The position numbers and the translations under genes are program-made. From contig DATESZ010000187.1 in assembly GCA_035283845.1 (NCBI GenBank), positions 1 to 38,917 of the forward strand: a stretch of 38,917 nucleotides of DNA, read 5' to 3'. Below are positions 32,523 through 38,917 of the stretch, one piece after another. Position 1 is the first letter of the stretch; the number at the start of each line of letters is the position of its first letter. Source of the stretch: DATESZ01 sp035283845. GTDB lineage: Bacteria; Desulfobacterota; Syntrophia; Syntrophales; JACQWR01. The notes beneath the pieces are model-generated. The model was given only the letters and a program-made list of their open reading frames with translations, was not told the DNA's origin and ran no database searches.

Positions 32523-34559
32523 ATGAAAAAAATCTTTATTGTAGACGATAATGACCATCTGATTAAGTACGCGGGAAATAAGTTGCGGGAGGCAGGGTTT
32601 GAGGTTTTGACCGCCTCATCCAGTATTCAGGCGTTGAATTTATTGAATGATTACACTCCGGATATTATTTTCATTGATTATTTTCTGCCGAATTTCAATG
32701 GTGATAAACTATGCCGCTTGATCCGCGAGACTAAACATTTGCAACATGCGTATTTGATTATCGTATCTGCTGCGGCAACGGAATTGCAGCTTGATCTAAC
32801 CAGTTTAGGCGCCAACGCATTAATTGCCAAAGGGACTTTTCGAGAAACAACCAAATATTTCTTTTCTGCCATAGCCGATGCAGAATTACCCCCTGATGAG
32901 GGGAAAATCCATATGATTATGGGTGTCGATGAGGCACATGCGCGACAGATGACGATAGAGCTTTTGCGGAAGTATCGTCATCTGCAAACCATGTTGGACA
33001 GTATCGCCGAAGGGATCATTGAGATTTACTGCGGACAGATCGCTTATGTCAATCCGGCCGCTGTCGCAATTCTGGGCATGCCGCAGGAACAGCTATTAGC
33101 AGCCTGTCTGCCGGCATTATTTGATGAGCCCTCAAAATCAAAAGTCGAATCAGTGATGCGGTCCGGTTCTAAAAACAGTGCCACTATAAACTGGAAGAGC
33201 CGCATGCAACCCGAAGAGAAGACATTATCGGTGCAAAATCTTCCATTTGAAGGCCCGTCAGATACCATTATCCTTTTAATCAGCGATATCACCGAGCGGA
33301 TACGTTCCGAGAAGGCTCTGCAGGAATATAACAGCCGCCTGGAAGCGTTGGTGCAAGAGCGCACTGCCGATTTGAAGTTAGCCATGGAAAAACTTCAGCA
33401 CGTGGAAAAAATAGAAGCCGTTGGACTCCTCGCAGGTGGGGTGGCCCATGATCTCAACAATATTTTAACAGGTCTCGTGGGTTATCCTGAGCTATTGTTG
33501 CTTAAGCTTCCCGATGAGAGTCCTTTAAGAAAAATTGTATTGAACATACGCGAGTCAGGGGAAAAGGCTGCCGCCGTGGTGCAGGATTTATTGACCATGG
33601 CGCGAAGAGGGGTCATCACCGATGAAGTCCTCAACTTAAACACGATCATATCCAAATATTTGAAAAGCCCTGAATTTGAGAAACTAAAATCCTTTCATCC
33701 CTATGTTCGTCTTGAAAGCAACCTGCAAGAAGATCTGTTGAACATCGTCGGCTCTCCAGTTCATCTCTTTAAGTCAGTTATGAATCTGGTGACCAATGCA
33801 GCAGAGGCTATGCCTGACGGAGGAAAGATCATTATCTCCACGCAAACCCGATATGTGGACAGGCCAATCTGCGCTTATGAAAGGATCGAGGAAGGCGATT
33901 ATGTCGTATTTACGGTTTCTGACACCGGAGGCGGCATTTCCTCCGAGGAGATTAGAAAAATCTTTGATCCCTTTTATACAAAGAAGGTAATGGGGAGAAG
34001 TGGGTCTGGCTTGGGAATGTCTGTTGTCTGGGCGACACTGAAAGATTGCAGGGGATATATTGACGTGCAAAGCACAGTAGGAAAAGGAACAACCTTCATT
34101 CTTTACTTTCCCGTGACAAGACGGGAATTGATAAAAGCAAGATCGTCCGTCCCCGTTGAAGAGTATAAAGGGAATGGAGAGTCGATACTGATTGTTGATG
34201 ATATGCCTGAGCAGTTAGACCTCGCCAATATGATCCTGAATACATTAGGGTATTCTGTATCGACTGCTTCCAGCGGGGAAAATGCAGTTGAATATATTAA
34301 GGATCATGCGGTTGATCTGGTTGTCTTAGACATGATTATGGACCCCGGCATGGATGGCCTGGAAACGTACCGACGCATCATTGCCTTGCGTCCTCATCAG
34401 AAGGTCGTCATTTTCAGCGGCTATTCTGAAAATGAAAATATTACCGCTTGCTTGGAATTAGGTGCGGGGCAATATGTCAAAAAGCCCTACACTTTAGAAA
34501 AAATTGGTGTCGCTGTTAAGCATGCGCTTGACGTGAATCCGAGCCAGGTGTTTTTATGA
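32523..34559 (+). CDS. Receiver-PAS-histidine kinase-receiver hybrid protein
   Basis: This 678-residue cytoplasmic protein has a receiver (Asp52 in FIDYFLPNF), a PAS domain (about 145-265), a coiled coil, a kinase core with GVAHDLNNIL (His309), LVTNAAEAMPDGG, VSDTGGGIS and GSGLGMSV, and a C-terminal receiver (Asp603 in VLDMIMDPGMDG). GGGAGGATG precedes the start. It lies between the ATPase and platform genes, which are usually adjacent, and its codons are clearly more AT-rich than its neighbours'. It probably was inserted into the locus. Its output may be protein contact, as no DNA-binding domain is present. Confidence 0.92.
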   Translation: MKKIFIVDDNDHLIKYAGNKLREAGFEVLTASSSIQALNLLNDYTPDIIFIDYFLPNFNGDKLCRLIRETKHLQHAYLIIVSAAATELQLDLTSLGANALIAKGTFRETTKYFFSAIADAELPPDEGKIHMIMGVDEAHARQMTIELLRKYRHLQTMLDSIAEGIIEIYCGQIAYVNPAAVAILGMPQEQLLAACLPALFDEPSKSKVESVMRSGSKNSATINWKSRMQPEEKTLSVQNLPFEGPSDTIILLISDITERIRSEKALQEYNSRLEALVQERTADLKLAMEKLQHVEKIEAVGLLAGGVAHDLNNILTGLVGYPELLLLKLPDESPLRKIVLNIRESGEKAAAVVQDLLTMARRGVITDEVLNLNTIISKYLKSPEFEKLKSFHPYVRLESNLQEDLLNIVGSPVHLFKSVMNLVTNAAEAMPDGGKIIISTQTRYVDRPICAYERIEEGDYVVFTVSDTGGGISSEEIRKIFDPFYTKKVMGRSGSGLGMSVVWATLKDCRGYIDVQSTVGKGTTFILYFPVTRRELIKARSSVPVEEYKGNGESILIVDDMPEQLDLANMILNTLGYSVSTASSGENAVEYIKDHAVDLVVLDMIMDPGMDGLETYRRIIALRPHQKVVIFSGYSENENITACLELGAGQYVKKPYTLEKIGVAVKHALDVNPSQVFL

Positions 34560-34569
34560 GGCACGACCT

Positions 34570-35715
34570 ATGGCGATAAGCACACGCCGGCAGCCGGCCG
34601 TAACTGATGCCGGGAAAAAAGCGCTGGCCCCTCGGTCTGTCCGGCCCGCTTTCTCAAAGTTCCGGCTTCCCCGGCGCCGCGCCGTCAAGTCGGGGGAGCA
34701 GGTCTTTTTTTTCTCCCAGCTCTCGCTGATGATCGAGATCGGAACCTCGCTCACCGGCGGCCTGCATGCCCTGGCAGAGCAAAGCCGGGATCCCGTCTTC
34801 AAAGAAATTCTCCAGATGATGCTCAAGGATCTCCAGGAAGGGAAACAGCTTTCCGATGCCATGTCGCGCTATCCCCGCGTTTTCAATCGGGTTTACATCA
34901 GTCTTGTGAAAGCTGGAGAGGCGGGGGGCTTCCTGAAAGACACCCTTGACAGCATCGTGGTCATGCTCGAACGGCGTCAGGCGCTAATCACCCAACTGCG
35001 ATCCACCATGACCTATCCCGTGATCCTCTGCGCGATGGCCCTGGCCGTGGTTATTTTCGTCGTCGTCGGCATCCTTCCCAAGTTCATGCTGCTCTTTGCC
35101 GGAAAGGAGCGCCTCCTCCCCCCCGCAACCCGGTTCCTGATGGCTCTCAGCGTCTCGCTACGGGGTTACTGGTGGGCCTATGTAACGGGCGTTGGGGCAT
35201 TGATTTTTCTCGGTGCGGCCTTTTGGAGAAGCCCGTTCGGTCAGGCATTGAAAGACCGCTTTCTCGTCAGCGCCCCGATGGTAGCCCCCACGTTCAACAA
35301 GATCCTCACGTGCCAGTTGCTGAGGACGCTCGGCAATCTCATGGAAAGCCATGTGCCGCTGATAGAGGCCCTCGATGTAACCAGAACCACCTTTGCCAAC
35401 AGGCACTTCCTTGCCTTTGTGGATCAGATCCGGGAACATGTCCGGGGGGGAGGGACCCTTTCCAGCGTTTTCGCCCGCAATCCCTACGTCATGGAGACGG
35501 TCAAGCAGATGGTGGCAACGGGCGAAGAAGTGGGAAGATTGCCAAGAGTAATGTTGCGTCTGGCGGAATTTTATGATACGGAGATTCAGCGAGATTTGAA
35601 GATTATCAGCTCACTGGTGGAACCGGCCGCCCTGGTTATTATCGGCGCGGTGGTAGGACTGCTTGTCTCCTCCGTGATCCTGCCCATATTCAGGATCGCC
35701 GGTACGGCTCAATGA
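34570..35715 (+). CDS. gspF: Pilus/type II secretion inner-membrane platform protein (GspF/PilC/MshG)
   Basis: The 381-residue protein has a basic N-terminal extension (residues 1-40) and then two T2SSF repeats. The first is FFSQLSLMIEIGTSLTGGL to LEGKQLSDAMS-like, followed by a membrane helix (YPVILCAMALAVVIFVVVG). The second is TCQLLRTLGNLMESHVPLIEAL with GEEVGRLPRVM, followed by the last membrane helix (LVIIGAVVGLLVSSVILPIF). It anchors the assembly machine and contacts the ATPase. The extension and the 11-bp gap to the hybrid kinase are unusual. Confidence 0.92.
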   Translation: MAISTRRQPAVTDAGKKALAPRSVRPAFSKFRLPRRRAVKSGEQVFFFSQLSLMIEIGTSLTGGLHALAEQSRDPVFKEILQMMLKDLQEGKQLSDAMSRYPRVFNRVYISLVKAGEAGGFLKDTLDSIVVMLERRQALITQLRSTMTYPVILCAMALAVVIFVVVGILPKFMLLFAGKERLLPPATRFLMALSVSLRGYWWAYVTGVGALIFLGAAFWRSPFGQALKDRFLVSAPMVAPTFNKILTCQLLRTLGNLMESHVPLIEALDVTRTTFANRHFLAFVDQIREHVRGGGTLSSVFARNPYVMETVKQMVATGEEVGRLPRVMLRLAEFYDTEIQRDLKIISSLVEPAALVIIGAVVGLLVSSVILPIFRIAGTAQ

Positions 35716-35772
35716 AATCATTTCGTTCTTGTTTTACAGATCGAAACTGCTAAAAAATGAAGGAGGAACAAA

Positions 35773-36336
35773 ATGAATGTACGTTGTCAGAAGCTGTTCC
35801 GCAGGGTAAAAAACGGGGATGGATTTACGCTGATTGAGATGCTGATCGTGATCATCATCCTGGGGATACTCGCCATGGTCATTATCCCGCAGATTACCGT
35901 CTCCACGGACGATGCCAGAGTGAGCACGCTAAAGTCAAACCTGACTGCAGTACGCAGCGCCATTGAGGTCTATTACGCCCAGCATAACATGACCTATCCG
36001 GGTGTCAAGAAGGAGACGGACGGTACGACAGCCACGGCCAATGCCACTGAGGCCAAAGCGGCATTTCTGGCCCAGATGACATTGTTTTCGGATGCCAATG
36101 GCAAGACCGCAGCGGCGAAGGACAGCACCTACAAATACGGCCCATATATCAAGGGCGGCAGCCTTCCTGATAATCCTTACAGTAACAACGACGTGGTATG
36201 CGATCTAACCGTGACGAACTTGCCCGTAACCCGGGCAGTTAGTGGAACGGTGGGATGGCAATATCTGCCGGTGCTGGGCGTCTTCTTCGCCAATGACGCA
36301 GGTTCCAGCGGTGGTACGGCGCATATTTCCTATTAA
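35773..36336 (+). CDS. Type IV pilin-like major (pseudo)pilin
   Basis: A 17-residue basic leader ends in Gly before FTLIEMLIVIIILGILAMV, the prepilin N-terminus with Glu at +5. The rest of the 187-residue protein contains RVSTLKSNLTAVRSAIEVYY, as in GspG/MshA-type pilins, and TYPGVKKETDG, then a variable C-terminal region with YGPYIKGGSLPDNP. GGAGG lies 5 bp before the start. It follows the platform gene and is the best candidate for the major subunit. A prepilin peptidase is not in the window. Confidence 0.9.
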   Translation: MNVRCQKLFRRVKNGDGFTLIEMLIVIIILGILAMVIIPQITVSTDDARVSTLKSNLTAVRSAIEVYYAQHNMTYPGVKKETDGTTATANATEAKAAFLAQMTLFSDANGKTAAAKDSTYKYGPYIKGGSLPDNPYSNNDVVCDLTVTNLPVTRAVSGTVGWQYLPVLGVFFANDAGSSGGTAHISY

Positions 36337-36364
36337 GGCAAATTTCTTCTGGTCATGGAGATTT

Positions 36365-36886
36365 GTGGATATTTTGAGAAGAAGGCCGGCGGGATTCACC
36401 CTTCTGGACAGTCTTATGGTCATCGTGATCCTAGGGATTGTCGGGATGGCCATCATCCCCCAGTTCCAGGGCATGGTCCAGGAAACCCGGCTGAACGAGG
36501 CCGCTGCGGAACTCGTTTCGGGAATGCAGTACGCCGGCAGTCTCGCGGTCCGTTACCGGCGGCCCTTCGGTTTTCAGGCCGATGCCGCCGGCCACTGGTT
36601 TAAGATCTACGACAACCGGTATGCCGCCGATGCCGACGCCCATACCGCCGATGACCCGCCGGTGACCGCATTAGGCGTGGTCCTGAACCCCCTCGACAAA
36701 AGCTGGTACGTCCATGACTTCGACGATATGGAAAACTATCGGGCGGTGACCTTCACGAGTGCGCAGATCGCCTTTTATCCCGACGGCCACTCCGCCGCCT
36801 CGAACACGACGGTTACCGTAAGCCTGGGCGGCATCCAGAGGACGATCACGGTAGATGGGGCGACAGGCCGGATCAGCGTCCAGTGA
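36365..36886 (+). CDS. Minor prepilin (GspH/MshC-like)
   Basis: The likely start is GTG 36365, eight residues before the cleavage site; an upstream ATG at 36242 would bury the leader and overlap the previous gene. The sequence RRRPAG is followed by FTLLDSLMVIVILGIVGMAI, a class III leader. Asp stands at +5 where Glu is almost universal. The GspH-like body follows (LNEAAAELVSGMQYAGSLAV). Length 173 residues. Position after the major pilin fits MshC. GGAG lies close (4 bp) to the GTG, so the start is not certain. Confidence 0.8.
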   Translation: MDILRRRPAGFTLLDSLMVIVILGIVGMAIIPQFQGMVQETRLNEAAAELVSGMQYAGSLAVRYRRPFGFQADAAGHWFKIYDNRYAADADAHTADDPPVTALGVVLNPLDKSWYVHDFDDMENYRAVTFTSAQIAFYPDGHSAASNTTVTVSLGGIQRTITVDGATGRISVQ

Positions 36887-36902
36887 CATTAGGTTTCACA
36901 TC

Positions 36903-37334
36903 ATGCAAAAGGAGCAGGTTTTTGTAAATCATATCATCCATAATTCACGGGGGTTTACACTCTTCGAAATAGTCATGGCCCTCCTTATCTTTGCCATCGC
37001 GATTGTCCCCATGATGAATGCCTTCGCCCCCGCCCTCCTCTCAACCGGTCAGGGAGAGGAACAGGCGGTACTGACCGGCCAGGCCCGCAGCACCATGAAC
37101 CGGCTTTTGGACCTCAATTTCCGCAGCCTTGATACCAACCGGGGCAATCCAGCTAACCTGGTAGCCCTTTTCGGCAGCCAGGCGGAGGCTGATAAGGAAA
37201 GCTTTGTTTTCCTGGGTACGACCTATACGCCCGTCGTTGCCGTCACGGACGCAAGCGGCGGCGCGGGCGGCCTTCTGGAACTCAAGGTCACCATAAAAGA
37301 TGTCACCCTGCAAACGCTCAAGGCTGCCCGTTAG
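36903..37334 (+). CDS. Minor prepilin (GspI/MshD-like)
   Basis: From ATG 36903 a 17-residue leader ends NSRG before FTLFEIVMALLIFAIAIVPM, with Glu at +5. The remaining body has EEQAVLTGQARSTMNRLLDL and LELKVTIKDVT, as in GspI-like or MshD-like proteins. Length 143 residues. The frame is open further upstream (to an ATG at 36855) but that would overlap the previous gene. It is one of the tip or priming subunits. Confidence 0.82.
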   Translation: MQKEQVFVNHIIHNSRGFTLFEIVMALLIFAIAIVPMMNAFAPALLSTGQGEEQAVLTGQARSTMNRLLDLNFRSLDTNRGNPANLVALFGSQAEADKESFVFLGTTYTPVVAVTDASGGAGGLLELKVTIKDVTLQTLKAAR

Positions 37335-37353
37335 GCGGCGTGAATGAGGAGAT

Positions 37354-38058
37354 ATGGGATCAGTTATGATTTTTAAAATCTCCCCTCGCCCCTCTTTTCC
37401 AAAGAGGGGGAACACCCCCAATTTTCCCCCTTTAGCAAAGGGAGGCGAGGGGAGATTTCAATCAGGCTTCACGCTTCTCGAGCTCCTCATCGCCATCGCC
37501 CTCATGGCCATGATCGTCGGGGCGCTGGATCAGGTTGCAGCCCGGGTGCTCTCGACCTATTCGGCCGTGCAGGCGGGCCAGGACCTGGTTCCCCAGGCCC
37601 GGTACGCCCTGGAGCGGATGGTAGCGTTCGTGCAGGCTAGCGACAAGATTCTGACGCCCTCTACAATAGATCCCACGGAGGCACTGGTGGTGAGTGAGCA
37701 ATACAGCGATCAGTACACAAATTCAAGCCGCGTCTACACTGCTGCCGGCGACGGCCGCCCCGATGCCGATACCGATGCCGACGGCCTCGTCAACGAGGAC
37801 AGTGGAGATCCGGCGGAGTTTATCACCTTCGATCTGGACAAGTCCGATGGGAGCAACTGGCTGTTGATGGAAAAGATGCCCGATTACGGCACCAGCGCAA
37901 CCGACGATTTCAAGACCCCGGCGACCCTCTGCGAACACGTCCAGGCCTTTGCCTGCAAACGTCTGTCCGCGGGCATCGTGGAGATTACTCTGACGCTGCA
38001 GCAGGGAAGCAAAACGGTCAGCCTGCGGACGACCGCCAAGGCCCAATGGGTGAATTAA
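37354..38058 (+). CDS. Minor prepilin (GspJ/MshO-like) with repeat-derived leader
   Basis: ATG 37354 follows GAGGAG closely. The cleavage site is GRFQSG before FTLLELLIAIALMAMIVG, with Glu at +5. The body has VPQARYALERMVAFVQAS and a long domain with DFKTPATLCEHVQAFACK, like GspJ/MshO. The leader is unusually long (about 38 residues) because residues 9-34 (SPRPSFPKRGNTPNF and on) are translated from the palindromic repeat at 37376-37458. A start after the repeat is not available, so the repeat seems to be part of the gene. Length 234 residues. Confidence 0.82.
   Translation: MGSVMIFKISPRPSFPKRGNTPNFPPLAKGGEGRFQSGFTLLELLIAIALMAMIVGALDQVAARVLSTYSAVQAGQDLVPQARYALERMVAFVQASDKILTPSTIDPTEALVVSEQYSDQYTNSSRVYTAAGDGRPDADTDADGLVNEDSGDPAEFITFDLDKSDGSNWLLMEKMPDYGTSATDDFKTPATLCEHVQAFACKRLSAGIVEITLTLQQGSKTVSLRTTAKAQWVN
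37376..37458. repeat. GC-rich palindromic repeat, copy 4, inside a prepilin leader
   Basis: Perfect 15-bp ends AAATCTCCCCTCGCC (37376-37390) and GGCGAGGGGAGATTT (37444-37458) flank a second inner pair of C-rich and G-rich runs. It is read through in frame as the leader of the GspJ/MshO-like prepilin, with no stop codon. Confidence 0.8.
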
Positions 38059-38917
38059 GTGGCCAAGTCAAGGAAGGAAAAAGGGTTCATCCTGGTTATC
38101 ATGCTTGGTCTGCTGCTGCTCTTGGCCGTGACGGCCATGTCCCTGAACGTTAAATCGGGCATGCAGGCCAGGATGGCCGCCAACGGGCAGATTGATGCGC
38201 AGACCTACCTTGATCAGTTGGCCATCATCGAACAGTCTGTTTGGGTATTAATGGGGGACGCCTCCCGGCGTGTCCCGTCGGGAGAAAATTATACCTATAA
38301 TGGCAGAACGTACAGCCGGACGATTGCCAGCAGCCCCATAAGCCAATATACAGATACCATCGTCATGTCCGTCCGGGCACCCAATGCTGTAGGCACGGTG
38401 AATAAGTCCTTCCGGTACAATATCGACACGCCCTTTTTGATCAGGAAGCCAAGGCAGGTCTATATTGACAGCGCTGGCAATATCTTTTTTGCCGATTATG
38501 ACAACCATTCCGTCTGGAAGATCGACGCCATGACCGGCGTCATCCTCCGGGTAGCGGGCAGGGGAACAAGCGGTTTTAACGGCGATGGCGGACCGGCGAC
38601 GGAAGCCCAGCTCAATAACCCGCGTGGCGTCTGCACCGATGCCCTCGGTAATGTCTATATTGCCGATACGGATAACAATCGCATCCGCAGAGTTTCAGCG
38701 GGATTCATCAGCACGGTTGCGGGCGCCTCCGGTGGTGGCGGTTATGCGGGTGACGGAGGCGCCGCAATTTTGGCGCGGCTCAACAGCCCTTATGGTGTCT
38801 GGGTGGATGCCTCAGGGAGTATCTATATTGCCGACACAGATAATAACTGCATCCGCAAAGTAGTGGCGGGCTTCATCAGTACGGTGGTCAACATGACCGG
38901 TTCCCCTCCGCCCGCCG
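38059..38917 (+). CDS. PilX/MshP-like pilus protein fused to NHL repeats, 3'-partial
   Basis: Translation starts at GTG 38059, directly after the previous stop. Residues 1-60 match a PilX/MshP N-terminus: KGFILVIMLGLLLLLAVTAM, then MQARMAANGQIDAQTY. From about residue 130 the sequence turns into NHL beta-propeller repeats: VYIDSAGNIFFADYDNHSVW, GVCTDALGNVYIADTDNNRI and GVWVDASGSIYIADTDNNCI. Gly-rich FNGDGGPATEAQLNNP linkers lie between them. The frame is open at the window edge, so more blades are expected. The usual Glu+5 is absent, as in PilX-type proteins. An exposed propeller at a pilus tip could bind a ligand. Confidence 0.85.
   Translation, partial: MAKSRKEKGFILVIMLGLLLLLAVTAMSLNVKSGMQARMAANGQIDAQTYLDQLAIIEQSVWVLMGDASRRVPSGENYTYNGRTYSRTIASSPISQYTDTIVMSVRAPNAVGTVNKSFRYNIDTPFLIRKPRQVYIDSAGNIFFADYDNHSVWKIDAMTGVILRVAGRGTSGFNGDGGPATEAQLNNPRGVCTDALGNVYIADTDNNRIRRVSAGFISTVAGASGGGGYAGDGGAAILARLNSPYGVWVDASGSIYIADTDNNCIRKVVAGFISTVVNMTGSPPPA

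Noticed and set aside
12313..37458. CRISPR array formed by the repeated GC-rich elements
   Set aside because: The elements are single, kilobases apart and palindromic; no regular spacer structure and no cas genes occur.

Overview
The window looks like a chromosomal piece of an anaerobic, moderately GC-rich deltaproteobacterium, perhaps of the Syntrophales/Desulfobacterota type. This is inferred from gene content: SelB with a selenoprotein, an EF-P beta-lysylation cluster, a baeRF-type protein, and an MSHA-like pilus with HD-GYP signalling. No rRNA or complete tRNA gene was found.

Region 1 (about 1-13,450) is a worn accessory zone. It opens with an IS66-family element whose transposase is broken by two frame changes and which carries a DUF4338 (DruA-like) accessory gene. 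The element cuts a nitrilase-like gene. Next is a RelE/ParE-type toxin-antitoxin pair between a tRNA 3'-end remnant and a tmRNA (ssrA) 3'-end remnant, beside a wrecked tyrosine integrase. After that come the tail of an SF2 helicase fused to an OmpR-type winged helix, an intact rmuC, and many fragments: a clostripain with two in-frame stops, a lytic transglycosylase joined to a phosphoesterase tail, and pieces of an antiporter, an ACT protein and a DsbA-like protein. Intact genes among the debris are a HAD phosphatase, a cyclophilin and a peroxiredoxin. In the peroxiredoxin the catalytic cysteine codon is an in-frame UGA followed by a convincing bacterial SECIS hairpin, so it is a selenoprotein that a frame-by-frame gene caller would split or truncate.

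Region 2 (13,450-25,300) is mostly intact housekeeping: flavin reductase, LUD protein, lipocalin-like protein, membrane metallophosphoesterase, DHH phosphoesterase, selB, a YhaM-like OB/HD exoribonuclease, a baeRF protein, and epmB-efp-epmA. The last three form a full pathway for EF-P and its lysine modification. selB supplies the factor needed to decode the UGA in the peroxiredoxin.

Region 3 (25,200-26,440) is a small insertion. The last 106 bp of epmA and its flank are repeated perfectly 1,129 bp downstream. Between the copies lie the tail of a PglZ-domain gene and a BrnT/BrnA toxin-antitoxin pair.

Region 4 (26,450-38,917) is a sensory and pilus locus: histidine kinase, response regulator, HD-GYP phosphodiesterase, STAS protein, assembly ATPase with an MshEN domain, a receiver-kinase-receiver protein, the inner-membrane platform protein, four prepilins, and a PilX-like protein fused to NHL repeats that runs off the right edge. 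Gene order follows the MSHA pilus (E, G, A/B, C, D, O, P). The likely logic is that surface or chemical signals set c-di-GMP through the HD-GYP protein, and c-di-GMP acts on the ATPase. Palindromic GC-rich repeats are scattered through the window, and one forms part of a prepilin leader peptide.
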